This document shows, piece after piece, positions 53,757 through 62,837 of a stretch of DNA of 64,000 nucleotides; position 1 is the stretch's first letter, and every line of letters begins with the position of its first letter. The notes beneath the pieces are model-generated. The model had not been told where the DNA came from, ran no database searches, and saw nothing but the letters and a program-made list of their open reading frames with translations. The stretch comes from Flavobacteriaceae bacterium (GTDB lineage: Bacteria; Bacteroidota; Bacteroidia; Flavobacteriales; Flavobacteriaceae). The stretch is from positions 1 to 64,000 of the forward strand of contig JAPOSZ010000009.1 in the NCBI GenBank assembly GCA_026709415.1, read 5' to 3'. A program made the translations under genes and the position numbers.

Positions 53757-56038
53757 GATTCTTGAGATGATTTCCACTGAGCATCAATAACAGCAACCGC
53801 GGCCATATTGACTATTTCTTGAATTGATGCTCTAAACTGTAATACGTGAATGGATTTGTTTAATCCCATCAAAATAGGGCCTATGGATAGCGTTCCATTT
53901 AATTCTTTCATCAATTTATAAGTAATGTTTGCGGCATCTAAATTGGGGAAAATAAGCGTGTTTACTTTTTTCCCGTTTAAACTAGAAAAAGGAAAACCCC
54001 CTGCCAATAATTTATTGCTCAATGCAAAATCACATTGTATCGGACCGTCAACAATCAAATCGGGTTGGGTTTGGTGTAAAATTTTAACCGCTTCACTCAC
54101 TTTTTGGGCTTGTGGAAATGGTGAAGAACCAAAATTTGAAAAGGAAAGCATGGCCATAACGGGTTGATAACCAAACATTTTAACCGTTTGAGCGGTCATC
54201 TCGGCAATTTTTACCAATTCTTCACTACTCGGATCAACATTGATGGTTGTATCTGACAAAAACAGCGGTCCTCTTCGGGTAACCATCAAATTGGTCGCGG
54301 CAATGGTTCGGCTATTGATAGGTCTTTGTGCCGTACTTAAAATAGGTTTAATAACGGCTGGATAACTTTGAGCATATCCCGATATCATGGCATCGGCATC
54401 TCCAGCTCGAACCATCATCGAACCAAAATAATTTGGTTCATTCATGAGAATTTGAGAGTTATATAAGGTTCTACCTCTTCTCTTTTTGGAATCCCAAAAT
54501 TGTTGTGCGTAGGATTTTTTCTTTTCTTGTTGTTCTTCAGATTGGATGTTTATAATTTCTACATCTTCAAAATCAAAATCAAGAGACTGCATTAATGAAG
54601 CTACTCGACGATATTCTCCCAATAAAATCGGAACTCCGATTTTTTCTTCATGAATTATTTGGGCGGCTCTCAATATTTCAAGATGTTCAGCTTCAGCAAA
54701 TACGATTCTTTTGGGTGAAAGTTTGGCTCGATCTTGTATCAATCGAACGGTTTTTTTACTATCTCCCCCCACTCGATACGCCAAATCTTCCTGATATTTC
54801 TCCCAGTCTTGAATGGGTTGCGTAGCGACCCCTGATTCGACGGCGGCTTTAGCAACTGCCAAAGGGATCCGTGTAATCAATCTAGGATCAAAAGGTTTTG
54901 GAATGATATACTCTCTACCAAAATGTAATCTGGTTTTGTCATAAGCGACATTGACGGTTTCTGGAACGGGTTCTTTGGCCAAATCCGCCAAGGCTTGCAC
55001 GGTGGCTCGCTTCATTGGTTCGTTGATCGCTGTTGCCCGAACATCTAAAGCCCCTCTGAATAGAAAAGGAAACCCTAACACGTTATTGACTTGATTGGGA
55101 TAATCCGATCGTCCAGTGGCCATAATCACATCATCTCGGACTTCGATAGCCAATGGATATTCGATTTCAGGATTGGGATTGGCCATAGCAAATACGATGG
55201 GATTATCAGCCATTGATCTAAGCATTTCAGGCGTTAGTATATTGGGACCTGATAGTCCAATCAAAACATCCGCTCCATTGATGGCCTGTTCTAGGGTGTG
55301 GAGATTTTTGTCCGTAGCATATAATTTTTTTTGTGGCGTTAAATGGGAGCGATCCGTTCGAATAACGCCCTTACTGTCCACCATGACCACGTTTTGTTTT
55401 TTAAGTCCAAAATCACAATACAAATTAGTACAAGAAATAGCAGCTGCTCCTGCGCCCAATACAACCATGTTCACTTGATCGATCTTTTTTTCGACAATTT
55501 CTAAAGCATTGATTAGAGCAGCACATGAAATAATAGCCGTACCATGTTGATCATCATGAATTACAGGAATGGGCAGTTCGGCTTTTAATCTTTTTTCGAT
55601 TTCAAAAGCTTCAGGAGCTTTGATATCCTCGAGATTGATGCCACCAAAGGTTGGGGCAATCCGTTTAACCGTTTCTATAAAATCTTTGGGATTTTCTGCA
55701 TTGATTTCAATATCAAACACATCGATATCGGCAAATATTTTAAATAGAAGGCCTTTACCTTCCATAACGGGTTTAGAAGCATCTGGTCCAATATTTCCCA
55801 GTCCCAAAACGGCGCTTCCATTGGATATAACAGCAACCAAATTTCCCTTATTGGTGTATTTGTAAGCCGTGCTCCGATCTTTGACTATCTCTAATGATGG
55901 TACGGCGACACCAGGGGAATAAGCATATGATAAGTCGCGTTGGGTACTATAATTTTTAGTCGGTACAACTTCTATTTTTCCAGGTCTGGGCTTTTGATGG
56001 TAATCCAGGGCCCTTTCATTAAATCTTTGAGTACTCAT
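53741..56038 (-). CDS. maeB: NADP-dependent malic enzyme fused to phosphotransacetylase-like domain
   Basis: A 765-residue MaeB-type protein. The malic half (to about residue 420) has DLSYAYSPGVAVP, PVIHDDQHGTAIISCAAL and NAD(P)-binding VVLGAGAAAISCTNLY. The C-terminal half is a phosphotransacetylase-like domain (VFAEAEHLEILRAAQII; VDGPIQCDFAL; LIFPNLDAANITYKLMKEL), probably regulatory for acetyl-CoA. It converts malate to pyruvate with reduction of NADP. The maeB-ruvA-sprA order is typical of flavobacteria. Confidence 0.95.
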   Translation of the reverse strand: MSTQRFNERALDYHQKPRPGKIEVVPTKNYSTQRDLSYAYSPGVAVPSLEIVKDRSTAYKYTNKGNLVAVISNGSAVLGLGNIGPDASKPVMEGKGLLFKIFADIDVFDIEINAENPKDFIETVKRIAPTFGGINLEDIKAPEAFEIEKRLKAELPIPVIHDDQHGTAIISCAALINALEIVEKKIDQVNMVVLGAGAAAISCTNLYCDFGLKKQNVVMVDSKGVIRTDRSHLTPQKKLYATDKNLHTLEQAINGADVLIGLSGPNILTPEMLRSMADNPIVFAMANPNPEIEYPLAIEVRDDVIMATGRSDYPNQVNNVLGFPFLFRGALDVRATAINEPMKRATVQALADLAKEPVPETVNVAYDKTRLHFGREYIIPKPFDPRLITRIPLAVAKAAVESGVATQPIQDWEKYQEDLAYRVGGDSKKTVRLIQDRAKLSPKRIVFAEAEHLEILRAAQIIHEEKIGVPILLGEYRRVASLMQSLDFDFEDVEIINIQSEEQQEKKKSYAQQFWDSKKRRGRTLYNSQILMNEPNYFGSMMVRAGDADAMISGYAQSYPAVIKPILSTAQRPINSRTIAATNLMVTRRGPLFLSDTTINVDPSSEELVKIAEMTAQTVKMFGYQPVMAMLSFSNFGSSPFPQAQKVSEAVKILHQTQPDLIVDGPIQCDFALSNKLLAGGFPFSSLNGKKVNTLIFPNLDAANITYKLMKELNGTLSIGPILMGLNKSIHVLQFRASIQEIVNMAAVAVIDAQWKSSQESCTLF

Positions 56039-56194
56039 TTATTTTATGATACACCAACAAAAGTAATGATATTAAACACCTCTGATTTTGACTTCATAAT
56101 TTGAATGTGATTTATGACCTAGTGGAATATCTAGGGCAATGATGTCCAGTTTATTTTTTAATAATTAAAAATGGCAAAACACTAATTATTATCT

Positions 56195-57592
56195 CTATTT
56201 ACCAGTTGAAAGGTAGTTCATTTGAGCATAGGATGTTTGATTTTTGGTTTGAAGATTCTCAACAATATGTCGCCCCAGTTGTAATCCTTGCTCCACTCCT
56301 TCATCAATGGCCATCATGTAATGGATGCCTCCATAAAGCCTAGATATTGCAGCTTCTTGAGAGGCTTCAATAAACGAATTAAATTTTCTTGCCGGAAGTC
56401 CATATTCCATTTCAATCGTGTCCAAATATGAAAAGTTATCACCAAATAAATCCGTTAGTTTGACCGCTGCAGCTGAAGAAATTACTGAATGTCCGGAAGT
56501 ATATTCAGGAAAAGGGGGTGTTTGTAACAAAGGGGTCCATTGGACATCATAATAGGCATTGATTAAAGTCTCAGGACGCACCACCAGGGTATCCCATTTT
56601 TCTTCCCAACAACTGATAAATGCATCAAAAAGGGTAATAGCCACATTGACATAAGCATCAATAGTTTCTTCAAAACTACTTTGGGCTTGACGAGTAGCAA
56701 TAGCCGTGATACCAATCCAATGACCACCGGGAGTGATTTTTTTGGTAGCAAACATGGCATGACCTCGATGGTGAGTCACATAAGGATTGCAGTCCCAGAA
56801 TTTAGCGATTTCAACTTGCTCTCGATCGAGTTGTTGACTCACTTGATAAACCTGATATAATTGCTTTTGAAATGGAGAACCTTCTTCTAGATTGAATTCA
56901 ATGGGTGGTTTGGGGTCAAATTGATTAGAAGAATCGATGACCATGGTTCGGATATCTTTCCAGTGGGGCTCGATACCATCCATATAATCGGGAGGAGTCG
57001 GTTTCCAATATTGATCGGGTTGTAAAATGGTGTATTTAGGCCATGTTCTGGTTTGATTGTATAAATCCCCACTGGCCCATTCTTTAATATGATTAGCCAC
57101 TAACATCCCATATTCTTTAGAAGCTTTACGCACCCATTTGGGAACTCCTAAATTTTTAATGGATTTCTCCAATTCATTGACATAAATATTGTACCGATCT
57201 TCAGAAAAAATCAAACTTTTTCCAACTTCATTAAAGGCATATAAAGCCGATAAATTGGGATTCACCTTGTCATTTTCAGGGACTGGTATGCGTTGAAGTT
57301 CTTTGATTTGTCCAACCAAGCTATTATAATCATTGGGATTAAAATGGGCCATTATTTCATATGCAGCCACACAAGGGTATAAATAAACCCTAGAAGCTAC
57401 AGGAGGTGAAAAAATATCATAAACTATAACGTCGGTCAAATTTTTAATCGACGCCTGAAAATATTCTGGGTCATTGACTATTGCATGCGAATAACTTCTA
57501 TTAAACACCTCTCGATTGGTCGTAATAACAACGATCATAACAACAGATATCATCAGAATTATTACGAGTCTTATTTTACTGGCATTTAACAT
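56195..57592 (-). CDS. PAP2/vanadium haloperoxidase-like protein
   Basis: A 465-residue exported protein with an N-terminal TM or signal (VIILMISVVMIVVI). The phosphatase/vanadate-site motifs are PEYTSGHSVISS and SRLYGGIHYMMAIDEG (SR-x5-H-x3-D with spacing intact). The first motif is weaker. It belongs with the 'vanadium-dependent haloperoxidase' group of the PAP2 superfamily, where halogenating and phosphatase activities both occur. It is encoded alone upstream of maeB. Confidence 0.75.
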   Translation of the reverse strand: MLNASKIRLVIILMISVVMIVVITTNREVFNRSYSHAIVNDPEYFQASIKNLTDVIVYDIFSPPVASRVYLYPCVAAYEIMAHFNPNDYNSLVGQIKELQRIPVPENDKVNPNLSALYAFNEVGKSLIFSEDRYNIYVNELEKSIKNLGVPKWVRKASKEYGMLVANHIKEWASGDLYNQTRTWPKYTILQPDQYWKPTPPDYMDGIEPHWKDIRTMVIDSSNQFDPKPPIEFNLEEGSPFQKQLYQVYQVSQQLDREQVEIAKFWDCNPYVTHHRGHAMFATKKITPGGHWIGITAIATRQAQSSFEETIDAYVNVAITLFDAFISCWEEKWDTLVVRPETLINAYYDVQWTPLLQTPPFPEYTSGHSVISSAAAVKLTDLFGDNFSYLDTIEMEYGLPARKFNSFIEASQEAAISRLYGGIHYMMAIDEGVEQGLQLGRHIVENLQTKNQTSYAQMNYLSTGK

Positions 57593-57778
57593 GGGAATAA
57601 ATACTTACAAGGAAATTTGATGGACAAATGTATATCTATTAAAATGCAAATTTTGTAATGTATCGTCAAAAGAACCATTTATGATTCTATTGCGTATCCG
57701 ATTTCTATTGATTCAACACAATAAAACTATCATGAATTTAATCAAAATATTTAACTTGTGATTGTTAATTTTTGAGTT

Positions 57779-59374
57779 TTGAAGATCCACTATTTATTGT
57801 TGTTTTTGTTTGTTGCCAGTGCTTCCATCAAGGAACCGGCAACCAAACCCAATATTGTTTTGATTATGTCTGATGATCATGCCTATCAAGCCATCAGTGC
57901 CTACGGCCACGGATTAAACCATACGCCATACATAGATCGTATCGCCCAAAATGGGGCCATTTTCACCAATAGTTTTGTTACCAATTCCATTTGTGCTCCT
58001 TCTCGAGCCGTCATGCTTACTGGAAAGCACAGTTTTATCAATGGAAAAGTTGATAATATTCAAGACTTCAATTGGGATCAAGACAATTTTGCCAAAAGAC
58101 TTCAATCCGCTGGATACCAAACGGCACTCATTGGTAAAATACACCTTCGAGGTTCTCCTCAGGGATTTGATTATTCGGCTGTCCTTCCTGGACAAGGGCA
58201 TTACTATAATCCCGATTTTATTATCAATGGCCAAACCCAACGAATTAACGGTCATGTAACTCCCATTACAACAGAACTAGCTTTGGATTGGTTAGAGACC
58301 AAAAGAGAAAATAACCAACCTTTTCTTTTGATTTACAATCAAAAAGCCCCTCATCGAAATTGGAAAGCCGAAGAAAAATACTTGACGCTCTTTGATGACA
58401 AAACATTTGATCCGCCTGATAACTTTTTTGATGATTACAGCCATCGTGGAACGGCTGCCAAAACTCAAGAAATGCAAATTCATGCCACAGAAGAAGAGTT
58501 AGCCAAGGCTCATGGCTCTGGGGGACACGGCAGATGGGGACATGATTTTAAATTAGTAGAAGATCCTTTCGGACGGTCATCCACTAGATTCTTAAACCAA
58601 TTGGACCGATTCGATGACCAACAGAAAAAAGCATGGCATGATGCCTATGAGCCAAAAAACAAAGCCTTTCTCCAGAACTATGAATCAATGACTGAAAAAG
58701 AGATTGCCTTATGGAAATTCAATCGATACATCAAAGACTATCTCCGGACCGTTCAATCCATCGATGACGGTGTTGGTCAGGTCATGGAATATCTCCAAGA
58801 AAATAACCTCATTGAAAATACCGTTGTGATCTATACTTCAGATCAAGGGTTTTATTTAGGAGAACATGGTTGGTTTGATAAACGCTTCATGTATGAAGAA
58901 TCATTGCGAACTCCCCTATTGATTCAATATCCTAATGAAATTTCCCCGGGAACCCAAGTGACTCAATTGGTACAAAATTTAGATTTAGCTCCTACTATTT
59001 TACACTATGCTGATATTGATATCCCGGAAGAATACCAAGGAAAATCATTTCGAAAATTGCTTAACAATCAATCCACCGATTGGCGTGAAGCCATCTATTA
59101 TACCTATTATGAATATCCTTCAGTTCACATGGTCAAAAGGCATTACGGAATTCGTACCAACCGCTATAAATTGATGCATTTTTACTACGATGTTGATGAA
59201 TGGGAACTGTATGATTTGGAAAAAGACCCAAGCGAAATGAATAACGTCTATAATCATGCGGATTATACCCCTATTCGAGAGCGATTGCATCAACAATTAC
59301 AAGAATTGCGAGAGCATTATGGCGATTCAGATGAATTAAATCAAATGCATTTAGATCGCTATTTATCTCGTTAG
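57779..59374 (+). CDS. Type I (formylglycine) sulfatase
   Basis: A 531-residue secreted sulfatase. The start is TTG, because an in-frame stop lies 6 nt upstream and no ATG fits; it leads straight into a signal peptide (MKIHYLLLFLFVASAS). NIVLIMSDDHAYQA gives metal ligands, Cys72 in NSICAPSRAVMLTGKH is the formylglycine precursor, and YTSDQGFYLGEHGWFDKR completes the site. The C-terminal YDLEKDPSEMNNVY is typical of sulfatases acting on glycans. It is on the plus strand, 147 nt before the Gfo/Idh gene, and differs in subfamily from the sulfatase at 1656. Confidence 0.88.
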   Translation: MKIHYLLLFLFVASASIKEPATKPNIVLIMSDDHAYQAISAYGHGLNHTPYIDRIAQNGAIFTNSFVTNSICAPSRAVMLTGKHSFINGKVDNIQDFNWDQDNFAKRLQSAGYQTALIGKIHLRGSPQGFDYSAVLPGQGHYYNPDFIINGQTQRINGHVTPITTELALDWLETKRENNQPFLLIYNQKAPHRNWKAEEKYLTLFDDKTFDPPDNFFDDYSHRGTAAKTQEMQIHATEEELAKAHGSGGHGRWGHDFKLVEDPFGRSSTRFLNQLDRFDDQQKKAWHDAYEPKNKAFLQNYESMTEKEIALWKFNRYIKDYLRTVQSIDDGVGQVMEYLQENNLIENTVVIYTSDQGFYLGEHGWFDKRFMYEESLRTPLLIQYPNEISPGTQVTQLVQNLDLAPTILHYADIDIPEEYQGKSFRKLLNNQSTDWREAIYYTYYEYPSVHMVKRHYGIRTNRYKLMHFYYDVDEWELYDLEKDPSEMNNVYNHADYTPIRERLHQQLQELREHYGDSDELNQMHLDRYLSR

Positions 59375-59521
59375 CCACTTGAAAATCAATTTTTAACCTG
59401 TATAGAAACGGAGATTCAATAGATTTTGATAGAATAATACTCTTCAATTGACACACCTTAGTGATGAAAATTTCTAATATTTGTTCTTGTATTCTTACAG
59501 ACCCATCAAATCAAATACACC

Positions 59522-60622
59522 ATGAAGAAATCGGCTGACTCAACTAGTTCTAACGCATTAATCCGAGTATTGGTAGTGGGATGCGGTAATATGGGTTCTT
59601 CCCATGCTAAATCATACCACCGACATGATGGGTTTGAAATTGTAGGACTGGTTGATCAAAGTGATAATAAGAACAAGCTTCAGAAAGAATTAAATAGTAA
59701 TTACGAATTATTTGAAGATTACCCTTCCGCTTTAAGAAATACAAAACCCGATGCGGTTTGTGTTTGTACTTATCCTGATACCCATTATGAGTTTGGTTGT
59801 TTAGCTCTCCAACACAATTGTCATGTTTTTATTGAAAAGCCATTAGCCACAACTGTTGAAGATTGCCAAAAGCTAATCAATTTAGCCAATGAAAAACAAA
59901 AGCAAGTGGTTGTTGGGTACATATTGAGGCACCACAGAGTTTGGGTCGAATTTATCAATCAAGCGCATCAACTGGGAAAACCCTTGGTGATGCGAATGAA
60001 TTTAAATCAACAAAGCAGTGGTCATATGTGGCTTGTTCATAAAAGCTTAATGGCCTCGTTAAGCCCTATTGTTGACTGTGGTGTTCATTACTTAGATGTG
60101 ATGTGTCAAATGGTTCAATCGAAGCCCGTAAGTGTATCAGCCATTGGGGTTCGCTTGAGTGATGAGGTTTCAAAGGATAATTATAATTATGGTCAATTAC
60201 AAATCAGATTTGATGATGGTTCCGTTGGATGGTATGAAGCTGGATGGGGCCCCATGATTAGTGAAACCGCTTTTTTTATTAAAGATGTCATGGGTCCTAA
60301 AGGTTCGGTGTCGATCATTTCAGAAGAAGGAACTTATGATTCGGGATCAGATGATATCGAGAAACATACCAAATCAAATGTGATAAAAATCCATCACGCT
60401 GCTATTGATTATAAAGGCCAATTCACCAAAAGTGATGAGTTTATCAGATACCGAGACGATCCATCACATCAAGAACTTTGCGATAATGAACAAGATTATT
60501 TCTATAGAGCCATCACTCAGAATCATGATCTTAGAGATCATTTACAACAAGCTTTGGAAAGTCTTCAAATCGCTCTAGCCTGTGATCAAGCGGTAAAAAA
60601 AGGGAAAACCATCTTCTTGTAA
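59522..60622 (+). CDS. Gfo/Idh/MocA-family oxidoreductase
   Basis: A 366-residue NAD(P)-dependent dehydrogenase. N-terminal Rossmann motif RVLVVGCGNMGSSHAKSYHR, then EIVGLVD, CTYPDTHYEFG and the catalytic-region FIEKPLATTVEDC. The C-terminal half contains PIVDCGVHYLDVMCQM. Family members oxidise sugars, inositols or their derivatives in the cytoplasm. Following the sulfatase on the same strand, it may act on the desulfated sugar. Substrate unknown. Confidence 0.86.
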   Translation: MKKSADSTSSNALIRVLVVGCGNMGSSHAKSYHRHDGFEIVGLVDQSDNKNKLQKELNSNYELFEDYPSALRNTKPDAVCVCTYPDTHYEFGCLALQHNCHVFIEKPLATTVEDCQKLINLANEKQKQVVVGYILRHHRVWVEFINQAHQLGKPLVMRMNLNQQSSGHMWLVHKSLMASLSPIVDCGVHYLDVMCQMVQSKPVSVSAIGVRLSDEVSKDNYNYGQLQIRFDDGSVGWYEAGWGPMISETAFFIKDVMGPKGSVSIISEEGTYDSGSDDIEKHTKSNVIKIHHAAIDYKGQFTKSDEFIRYRDDPSHQELCDNEQDYFYRAITQNHDLRDHLQQALESLQIALACDQAVKKGKTIFL

Positions 60623-60882
60623 TGGACCGTTTTGGAAAATTAATGCTAATTAGCGTTCGATATTCCTTGTTTGACATCTGGAAATCATCATCGTATTTCA
60701 TGTTCTATAGGGGCTTCTTGTCCGAGAAACAAAGTGCCTTGACATCCCCATCCTAAAGAAGACAACAAGAGATCATACTTGGAATTGTGGGGAAACCATG
60801 ATTCAAGCAAGTGATGTGATTCCTCAAAAATCAAAACCATCACTACTTTCAGTGTTGTTGCCGTATTGTCCATGATGGGGGC

Positions 60883-61095
60883 TTATGGGCATGAATCATT
60901 GCAATTGGAAAAACGAGGGCGTCGGCTAGCACTTAAAACGCATGTGGCTAAATGACAATTTGTTACTTGATCGACATCCCAACCGCTTAGGTCTTGATTA
61001 AACGAACTGGCATCTTCAAAAATTCTTAGCATAGCGGTCACCCGGCTCACATCCCAATCCCCTACATCTCTTACGATACCGCGTGAATCAAGGCC
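60883..61095 (-). pseudogene. BspA-like/DUF285 surface-repeat protein, C-terminal remnant
   Basis: The minus strand reads RDVGDWDVSRVTAMLRIFED, then ASSFNQDLSGWDVDQVTNC and RRPRFSNCN before a stop at 60883-60885. GxWDVSxVTxMxxxF and ASSFNQDLSGWDV are the hallmark of DUF285/BspA-type surface repeats. Only about one and a half repeats are left and there is no start, so it is the tail of a lost surface-protein gene. Confidence 0.65.
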
Positions 61096-61355
61096 GAGGG
61101 CATCGGCCGTTATTTAATGATGAAACCATCATGGCGACCTTACACCAAGTCCAAGTGAGTGTGATGCAAGATGACCAAACCAAGCGGCGATTCTTGGTGC
61201 CATCGGCCATCACCCCGGCCATGAAAACCCTCTATCGACAAGTGGGCCTCTCATTACAAGATCAAACCAAACTCATGGGAAAACACCAAGCCAAAAAAAA
61301 GCCAAAAACCAATCTCAAAGGGAGCCTCCAATCCAAGAAATCGAGATCTGTTTGA
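61083..61355 (+). pseudogene. Possible transposase C-terminal fragment
   Basis: An open frame of 90 codons (GTG at 61083; first ATG 61131). It reads RGHRPLFNDETIMATLHQVQ then RRFLVPSAITPAMKTLYRQV and ends Lys/Ser-rich. The feel is that of a DDE transposase tail, but I cannot name a family. It abuts the BspA-like remnant at 61083-61095, consistent with an insertion junction. Confidence 0.3.
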
Positions 61356-61763
61356 TGGGATCTCCATGGGGTGGTTGGCGAGTGATGATCCATGAAAAAA
61401 CGGATCCCCTGTCGTGTCTCTCCATGGTCGCTATGGGAGGTGTTCTTTTGGGAGGGCTTGGGACGATTCGTCGCTCGATAACAAGTCGTCAACGAGGTAG
61501 GACATCCTCTCGTTGGAGGTCATGACGCCTGCAGGCATCGTCCGAATTTGTAGTGTCTCATTTCCGCTATAAACAATTGAATAGAAACAACTTAGATACA
61601 TTAGTGCGGAAGTCAGGAATGATTTGGGGAGATCGAGCCTAGACCGGATAAAATAAAACGATGATTGCTTGGCTTCGAAAAATGATTAAAAACGTAGAGT
61701 TAGTATAAAATTCATTTGAGATAGATTATAAACATCAACCATAACCACTACATCGGAATCGAT
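61356..61763. other. Gene-less debris with dispersed repeat copy C
   Basis: The composition is more GC-rich than neighbouring DNA up to about 61550. No complete gene is seen. Copy C of the dispersed repeat is at 61651-61698. The stretch 60623-60882, on the other side of the remnants, also shows no convincing gene. Confidence 0.4.
61651..61698. repeat. Dispersed 48-bp repeat, copy C
   Basis: Matches copy A (13-60) at about 41 of 48 positions. It lies about 65 nt past the stop of the minus-strand DUF3078 gene. Confidence 0.55.
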
Positions 61764-62705
61764 TCAAATATCAAGATTTAATCCAAGACCGAAGATTTCT
61801 TTAACTTGTAGATCCGACAACAAATCATCATCATAAATTAATTCTGCGTTCATTGTACATGAGATATAACGATTGACTTTAAAATTCAAGGTGATGGATT
61901 GTTTAAAATCGATATTAGAAAACTCCTTTAAGTAATTGGCATAAAAATCATATCGATAATCTAAACTTATGTTTTCCCAAATCTCTTTTTTATAATACCC
62001 ATTTAATGAGGCCCCAAAATAACCTTGACTAGATTTACCGGGTGGGACACCAAAATAAGATTTGTTGGGTCTGTATTCTGCGGCCAAGTTTTTGTTAATA
62101 ACCACTAATTGAGTGGTCAATGGTGAAAAATTCATTCTGCTCTTGCCCTCATTGATTCGGAAAACCCCAAGTCCCAATTGAATGATCCCGGGAGAAAAAA
62201 ACGCAGATTCTTTAGTTTTAATTTCTCGGTCATCCATACTAGAATACTTAAATCCAGAAAGGATTTGTGTTTTTAAACTATAATAGATGGAAAAATTCCA
62301 TTGAAGTTTTTTTCTATTGAACCCCACCAGAGAGTTCCATATAAACTGGTCATCGGCTTTTTTAATTCCTTCACTTCCAGACACATACGCCCCCCCTAAT
62401 GAAAAAGTAAATTCATTATCCCAAACCAAACCGCTTTCATTCTTATAAATGATTCCATAATCAATTAAAAATTGTGATGCCAAAGAACTTTTTCCACCTC
62501 GAATCCAATTTGAAAAATAACTTTGGCTTACAGTAAATCGGACATCACCATCCCGAATTAATTCCCCTTGCTGCATTTTACTTTTATCCTTTTTTGATAG
62601 TTCAGTAAATGGAAGTTTGTTTAATTTATCGACAGACTCTTGTTTTACTTGAGAAAAAAGAAATTGTCCAAAAAGAAAAAGAACAATAAAATAATTGTTG
62701 CTCAT
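61764..62705 (-). CDS. DUF3078 outer-membrane beta-barrel protein
   Basis: About 313 residues from the ATG at 62705 (MSNNYFIVLFLFGQFLFSQ, signal peptide). An ORF from 62729 would add eight residues that spoil the signal. The body has DUF3078 features: QSYFSNWIRGGKSSLASQFL, VWDNEFTFSLGGAYVSGSEG and FGVPPGKSSQGYFGASLNGY. Alternating beta strands suggest a small outer-membrane barrel. Function unknown; widespread in Bacteroidota. Confidence 0.8.
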   Translation of the reverse strand: MSNNYFIVLFLFGQFLFSQVKQESVDKLNKLPFTELSKKDKSKMQQGELIRDGDVRFTVSQSYFSNWIRGGKSSLASQFLIDYGIIYKNESGLVWDNEFTFSLGGAYVSGSEGIKKADDQFIWNSLVGFNRKKLQWNFSIYYSLKTQILSGFKYSSMDDREIKTKESAFFSPGIIQLGLGVFRINEGKSRMNFSPLTTQLVVINKNLAAEYRPNKSYFGVPPGKSSQGYFGASLNGYYKKEIWENISLDYRYDFYANYLKEFSNIDFKQSITLNFKVNRYISCTMNAELIYDDDLLSDLQVKEIFGLGLNLDI

Positions 62706-62774
62706 TCGAAAGTTACTTACGCAGGTCAACTATTTTGCTAGCTCTGCATTTTTAGTCCAATCAAAAAACGACAT

Positions 62775-62807
62775 AAAAAAACCGGACTGCAAAGTTATGC
62801 AGCCCAG
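62775..62807 (-). terminator. Intrinsic terminator after the SusD-like gene
   Basis: On the minus strand CTGGGCTGCA pairs with TGCAGTCCGG (10 bp, two G-U pairs) around TAACTT, followed by six to seven T. It lies about 30 nt after the stop at 62838. Confidence 0.8.
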
Positions 62808-62837
62808 TTATTAAATCTGCGTATGTGATTTAATTTT

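Noticed and set aside
55116..55478. 120-codon plus-strand ORF inside maeB
   Set aside because: An antisense shadow of the malic enzyme NAD-binding domain; repetitive Ser/Ile composition is an artefact of the opposite strand.
60688..60873. 61-codon minus-strand ORF
   Set aside because: ATG start but no recognisable domain and no partner; the surrounding DNA is debris, so it was not called.
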